Source: Caldifermentibacillus hisashii (GTDB lineage: Bacteria > Bacillota > Bacilli > Bacillales > Caldibacillaceae). From it: DNA of 64,000 nucleotides. Positions 60,707 through 64,000 of this stretch are shown piece after piece; positions within the stretch are counted from its first letter, which is position 1, and each line of letters opens with the position of its first letter. Position numbers and translations under genes: made by a program. The DNA lies in the NCBI RefSeq assembly GCF_027568575.1, contig NZ_JANUVP010000001.1; one strand, 5' to 3'. Below the pieces are notes generated by a model. The model ran no database searches. It was given only the letters and a program-made list of their open reading frames with translations, and was not told where the DNA came from.

Positions 60707-60723
60707 ACTGTGACGATCACTGT
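60707..60723. promoter_or_regulatory. Imperfect palindrome GTGA-N3-TCAC upstream of yqhL
   Basis: ACTGTGACGATCACTGT has pairing arms AC-GTGA and TCAC-GT with a 3-base centre and one mismatched pair. It lies about 27 bases upstream of the yqhL -35. It is a plausible operator, regulator unknown. Confidence 0.35.
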
Positions 60724-60749
60724 TTTTGTTCAACCTTTCATAATTTACT

Positions 60750-60778
60750 TTGCGTTCACGGCATTTCATTTATATAAT
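60750..60778 (+). promoter_or_regulatory. Promoter of yqhL
   Basis: TTGCGT (60750-60755), 17-base spacer, perfect TATAAT (60773-60778), 43 bases before the ATG. Confidence 0.55.
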
Positions 60779-60821
60779 ATAAATTAGTGCACAAGTTTGA
60801 GTAAGTGAAAGGGGAACCATC

Positions 60822-61208
60822 ATGAGTTATAGTAATATTGTTTTGATTATTATTTTATTTGCACTACTCAGCTATTCGCTATTCAATTATTTTCAGCGGA
60901 AAAGAATTATAAAAGTCTTAACCCAAGAAGAGTTTATCGAAGGATATCGAAAAGCTCAATTAATTGATGTACGTGAGCCGAATGAATTTGAATCCGGTCA
61001 CATTTTAGGTGCAAGAAATATTCCGTTAACACAATTGAAAATGCGGATGAAAGAAATCCGTCCAGATAAACCAGTCTATTTATATTGCCAAGGGTCGAGC
61101 CGCAGTGGAAGAGCTGCTCAAATGCTTTATAAAAAAGGTTATAAACAACTCTATCAATTAAAGGGCGGATTTAAGAAATGGACAGGCAGGATTAAGGTTG
61201 GAAAATAG
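60822..61208 (+). CDS. yqhL: Membrane-anchored rhodanese-like protein YqhL
   Basis: A 128-aa protein: an N-terminal membrane helix (IVLIIILFALLSYSLFNYF) and a single rhodanese domain (about 38-125). LIDVREPNEFESGHILGARNIPL is the domain signature; the active-site loop YCQGSSRSGRAA carries the catalytic Cys. Probably handles persulfide sulfur at the membrane; the partner is unknown. It retains its place beside gcvPB as in B. subtilis. RBS AAAGGGG. Confidence 0.9.
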   Translation: MSYSNIVLIIILFALLSYSLFNYFQRKRIIKVLTQEEFIEGYRKAQLIDVREPNEFESGHILGARNIPLTQLKMRMKEIRPDKPVYLYCQGSSRSGRAAQMLYKKGYKQLYQLKGGFKKWTGRIKVGK

Positions 61209-61217
61209 GTAAGTACA

Positions 61218-61247
61218 ATCGGACAAGTTTTTTGTCCGGTTTTTTAC
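61218..61247 (+). terminator. Terminator of yqhL
   Basis: CGGACAA and TTGTCCG form a 7-bp stem with a small T-rich loop, followed by GTTTTTT. Confidence 0.85.
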
Positions 61248-61535
61248 GTAATAAGGTACCGTAGTCAAGTTGGATTGATCTATGTAGCCTTGATGAGGAC
61301 CAATTTTTTGAGATTTCCGTGTGTTTCGGTTTTCGTTATTCAGATGAATGGAAAAAAACGGCCGAAATTGGAACAATAACGACTTTATGGCACAAATCCA
61401 TTAGAGTAATTAGCGGAAGTGTCCCATAGTCCCCCATGTAGTGCCAAGATACACCACAGAGGATGAAAAATGTTGTCTCCATGGTAGGAATACTCTATGA
61501 TTCCCATTATCTACTGCAAAGTTATATATGAACTT

Positions 61536-61580
61536 AAAAAAGTCCTGATACATTCTTAAAATAGAATTGTATCAGGACGG
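61536..61580 (-). terminator. Terminator of gcvPB
   Basis: GTCCTGATACA and TGTATCAGGAC form a perfect 11-bp stem, extended by ATTCT/AGAAT inside; TTTTTTAAG follows on the minus strand. Confidence 0.85.
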
Positions 61581-61680
61581 TAATCATGTTATCGAATGAA
61601 GACTGTGACAAAATCATCCTTGAACCTTTACATATTATAAATCGATGGCTTACATTTTAGCATCTACTACTTTGTTATCT

Positions 61681-63141
61681 TTATTCTCTCACATATTTTA
61701 AAATCGGTTTTCTTGCCGCTTTTGTTTCGTCAAGCCTTCCTACAACCGTTGTATGCGGAGCCTCTTGGACAATTTCCGGATTTTCTTCCGCTTCCTTGGC
61801 GATTTGAATCATTGTCTCGATAAAGGCGTCCAACGTTTCCTTCGATTCCGTTTCTGTCGGTTCAATCATCATACTCTCTTCCACATTCAACGGGAAATAG
61901 ATGGTCGGTGGGTGAAAACCGAAATCAAGTAACCTCTTCGCAATATCGAGTGTACGAACACCTAATTTTTTCTGCCGCCTGCCGCTGATGACAAATTCAT
62001 GCTTGCAATGGCGATCATAAGGTAAATCATAATACGGGGCTAACGAGCGCATCATATAATTCGCATTAATCACTGCATTTTCCGTCACTTGCCTTAATCC
62101 ATCAGGCCCCATCGTTCGAATATATGTGTAAGCCCGGACATTAATTCCGAAATTGCTGTAAAATGGTTTTACCCGGCCGATAGATTGCGGACGGTCATAA
62201 TCAAAGAAAAATTCATTATTCTTCTTCACCAGTACCGGTTTCGGTAAAAATGGAATTAACTCTTTTTTCACACCGACAGGACCACTCCCCGGGCCACCGC
62301 CGCCATGAGGACCGGTAAATGTTTTATGAAGATTCAAATGCACGACATCGAAGCCCATATCTCCGGGACGTGCTTTCCCCATGATTGCATTTAAATTTGC
62401 CCCATCATAGTATAATTTCCCGCCGACTGCATGGACAATCTCTGCCATTTCCACAATATTTTCTTCAAACAGACCCAGTGTATTCGGGTTCGTCAACATG
62501 AGCGCCGCCGTATCCGAACCAACGACACGCTTCAAATCGTCGATATCGACAAGACCAAACTCATTGGACTTAACTGTTATTGTTTCAAATCCGGCGACTG
62601 TGGCCGAAGCCGGATTCGTTCCGTGAGCAGAATCCGGGATGATCACTTTTGTTTTATGGAAATCACCGTTTGCTTCATGGTACGCACGAATGAGCATTAA
62701 CCCTGTCCATTCGCCATGAGCTCCTGCAGCCGGTTGCAATGTCACTTCATCCATACCGGTTATTTCTTTCAAATGTTCCATTAAATCATACATAAGTTCA
62801 AGAGCACCTTGGACTGAACTTTCATCTTGAAGCGGATGTATATGAGCAAATCCGGGAAGTCTTGCCACATCTTCATTGATTTTTGGATTATACTTCATCG
62901 TACATGAACCAAGCGGATAAAAACCGGAATCGACCCCGTGGTTTCTTTTTGAAAGAGCGGTATAATGACGGATAATGTCAAGTTCCGAAACCTCAGGAAG
63001 TTCAGGTTCTTCCGTTCGAATATAATCTTCCGGCAGCAAACGATCAATATCCGTTTCTGGAACATCTATTTCCGGTAATGAATAACCAATTCTTCCCGGC
63101 TTACTAATTTCAAAAATTAACGGAAAATTGTCCTTAACCAT
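61681..63141 (-). CDS. gcvPB: Glycine dehydrogenase (decarboxylating) subunit 2
   Basis: The PLP-binding half of the two-subunit P-protein of the glycine cleavage system. In 486 aa, HLNLHKTFTGPHGGGGPGSG contains the PLP lysine (about residue 274), with TLQPAAGAHGEWTGLMLIRAYH and DSAHGTNPASA. It overlaps the gcvPA end by 8 bases. The system needs lipoylated GcvH; B. subtilis lipM normally lies near here but is absent in this window. Confidence 0.97.
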   Translation of the reverse strand: MVKDNFPLIFEISKPGRIGYSLPEIDVPETDIDRLLPEDYIRTEEPELPEVSELDIIRHYTALSKRNHGVDSGFYPLGSCTMKYNPKINEDVARLPGFAHIHPLQDESSVQGALELMYDLMEHLKEITGMDEVTLQPAAGAHGEWTGLMLIRAYHEANGDFHKTKVIIPDSAHGTNPASATVAGFETITVKSNEFGLVDIDDLKRVVGSDTAALMLTNPNTLGLFEENIVEMAEIVHAVGGKLYYDGANLNAIMGKARPGDMGFDVVHLNLHKTFTGPHGGGGPGSGPVGVKKELIPFLPKPVLVKKNNEFFFDYDRPQSIGRVKPFYSNFGINVRAYTYIRTMGPDGLRQVTENAVINANYMMRSLAPYYDLPYDRHCKHEFVISGRRQKKLGVRTLDIAKRLLDFGFHPPTIYFPLNVEESMMIEPTETESKETLDAFIETMIQIAKEAEENPEIVQEAPHTTVVGRLDETKAARKPILKYVRE

Positions 63142-64000
63142 GATGATACGCCCTCACTTTCTCAACGAATGTGTCAATTTCCTCTTTCGTGCGAATTTCG
63201 GTAACACAAACAAGCATCTGACCGGCATATTTAGGATCCACTTTTCCTAAATCATACCCGCCAATTACTCCGCTTTGTAATAAATAAGACGTGAGCCCTT
63301 CTACCGGTTTATCAAGTTTAACAACAAATTCATTGAAGGACGGACCATCATAGACAATCTCAAAACCATTTTGTTTAAACACATTTTTAGCATAATTTGC
63401 TTTTTGTATATTACCTATTGCCATTTCCCGAATACCCTTTTTTCCCAGCGCCGTCATCGTCACACTTGCAGCCAATGCGTTTAACGCTTGGTTAGAACAA
63501 ATATTGGAGGTCGCCTTTTCTCTACGGATATGTTGCTCCCGTGCCTGCAGTGTTAAAACAAAGCCGCGGTTGCCATTTTCATCGGTTGTCTGCCCGACTA
63601 ATCGGCCGGGGATTTTCCGCATGAACTTTTTCGATACAGCAAAGAATCCACAATGAGGACCACCAAAAGACTGGGGTATCCCAAAAGGTTGGGCATCACC
63701 GGTTACGATATCGGCTCCAAATTTTCCGGGCGGTGTCAAAATTCCGAGAGCAACCGGATTTGCGGAGACAATAAATAATGAATGATTTCCATGCACAACC
63801 GGTTCAATTTCACGTAAGCTCTCGATGCGGCCAAAAAAGTTCGGATATTGCACAAGAACACATGCGACATCATCGGTTAACTGATTTTTTAATGACTCTA
63901 TATCGGTAACTCCATTGTTTAACGGTACTTCCTCTACTTGTAATTTTTGCCCTTTTGCATAGGTTTTTACTACCTCTTTATATTCCGGGTGGATCGCTTC
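63134..64000 (-). CDS. gcvPA: Glycine dehydrogenase (decarboxylating) subunit 1 (5' end outside window)
   Basis: The other half of the glycine decarboxylase. The frame is open to the right edge: the translated start of the visible part is EAIHPEYKEVVKTYAKGQKL, followed by LQVEEVPLN and VQYPNFFGRIE, DIVTGDAQPFGIPQSFGGPHCGFF and RLVGQT. About 288 of roughly 447 residues are visible; the N-terminus and gcvT lie beyond base 64000. Confidence 0.97.
   Translation of the reverse strand, partial: EAIHPEYKEVVKTYAKGQKLQVEEVPLNNGVTDIESLKNQLTDDVACVLVQYPNFFGRIESLREIEPVVHGNHSLFIVSANPVALGILTPPGKFGADIVTGDAQPFGIPQSFGGPHCGFFAVSKKFMRKIPGRLVGQTTDENGNRGFVLTLQAREQHIRREKATSNICSNQALNALAASVTMTALGKKGIREMAIGNIQKANYAKNVFKQNGFEIVYDGPSFNEFVVKLDKPVEGLTSYLLQSGVIGGYDLGKVDPKYAGQMLVCVTEIRTKEEIDTFVEKVRAYHHG

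Larger units (their letters stand above)
60364..60821. other. Divergent regulatory region nrdJ-yqhL
   Basis: 458 bases with two NrdR boxes and the nrdJ promoter on the left, a 17-bp imperfect palindrome (60707-60723) and the yqhL promoter on the right. No credible open frame. Confidence 0.6.
61209..61680. other. Intergenic region yqhL-gcvPB
   Basis: 472 bases between convergent genes, with the yqhL terminator at the left and the gcvPB terminator at the right. The middle (61250-61530) has no frame with an RBS on either strand and no strong hairpin; I see nothing identifiable. Confidence 0.5.

Noticed and set aside
61250..61530. Possible decayed gene or IS remnant between yqhL and gcvPB
   Set aside because: Short frames on both strands have no RBS or familiar motif, and no inverted or direct repeats flank the region.

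Overview
The window looks like chromosomal DNA of an endospore-forming, AT-rich Bacillaceae (Bacillus/Caldibacillus-like) bacterium. The evidence is spo0A, spoIVB and the complete spoIIIAA-AH operon, Bacillus-type ribosome binding sites with frequent TTG/GTG starts, and gene order that closely follows the Bacillus subtilis yqj-yqi-yqh region. I cannot name the species from sequence alone. Almost every gene is on the minus strand; the plus-strand exceptions are hisJ, zwf, prli42, yqzF, yqhP and yqhL. I see no phage, insertion sequence, CRISPR array, rRNA or tRNA.

Layout from left to right. Positions 1-5575 hold the histidine operon (hisZ-G-D-B-H-A-F, with hisF cut by the window edge), divergent from hisJ. 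Positions 6.5-15 kb hold an SDR oxidoreductase, RNase Z, the oxidative pentose phosphate genes zwf and gndA (convergent), a Y-family DNA polymerase, a CheW-like protein and an M20 tripeptidase. Positions 15-24 kb hold a propionate/methylmalonate module (carboxyltransferase, epimerase, mutase small and large subunits, MeaB chaperone) together with bacilliredoxin BrxB, an L,D-transpeptidase and the 34-residue stressosome protein Prli42. Positions 24-32 kb hold the branched-chain keto acid operon bcd-lpdV-bkdAA-bkdAB-bkdB and its sigma-54 activator bkdR, without the ptb and buk genes found in B. subtilis. Positions 32-45 kb hold yqzF, a glycerophosphodiesterase, spo0A, spoIVB, recN, ahrC, tlyA, dxs, ispA, xseB, xseA, folD and nusB. 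Positions 45-53 kb hold yqhY-accC-accB and the spoIIIA operon. Positions 53.5-64 kb hold efp, pepQ, yqhR, yqhP, yqhO, the B12-dependent ribonucleotide reductase nrdJ, yqhL, and gcvPB/gcvPA (the latter cut by the right edge).

The metabolic logic is coherent. Leucine dehydrogenase and the Bkd complex turn valine, isoleucine and leucine into branched acyl-CoAs. Propionyl-CoA from valine/isoleucine could be carboxylated, epimerised and rearranged by B12-dependent mutase to succinyl-CoA. A second B12 enzyme (NrdJ) lies 34 kb away, where B. subtilis carries lipM and mntR.

The best regulatory signals are a sigma-54 -24/-12 promoter before bcd with a cluster of five TGCAA sites 165-215 bp upstream, a pair of NrdR boxes 32 bp apart before nrdJ, a FapR-like operator before accB, a sigma-E promoter before spoIIIAA, and an 0A box before spo0A. 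The most novel-looking items are a dispersed, modular, hairpin-rich noncoding repeat (three copies, always just past a terminator), a triplicated ribosome-binding-site/start-codon unit before hisH, an RBS-sequestering hairpin before the L,D-transpeptidase gene, and a spoIIIAD reading frame that seems to need an ATT start codon. I found no clearly undescribed multi-gene system; this is mostly a conserved core region with interesting noncoding detail.
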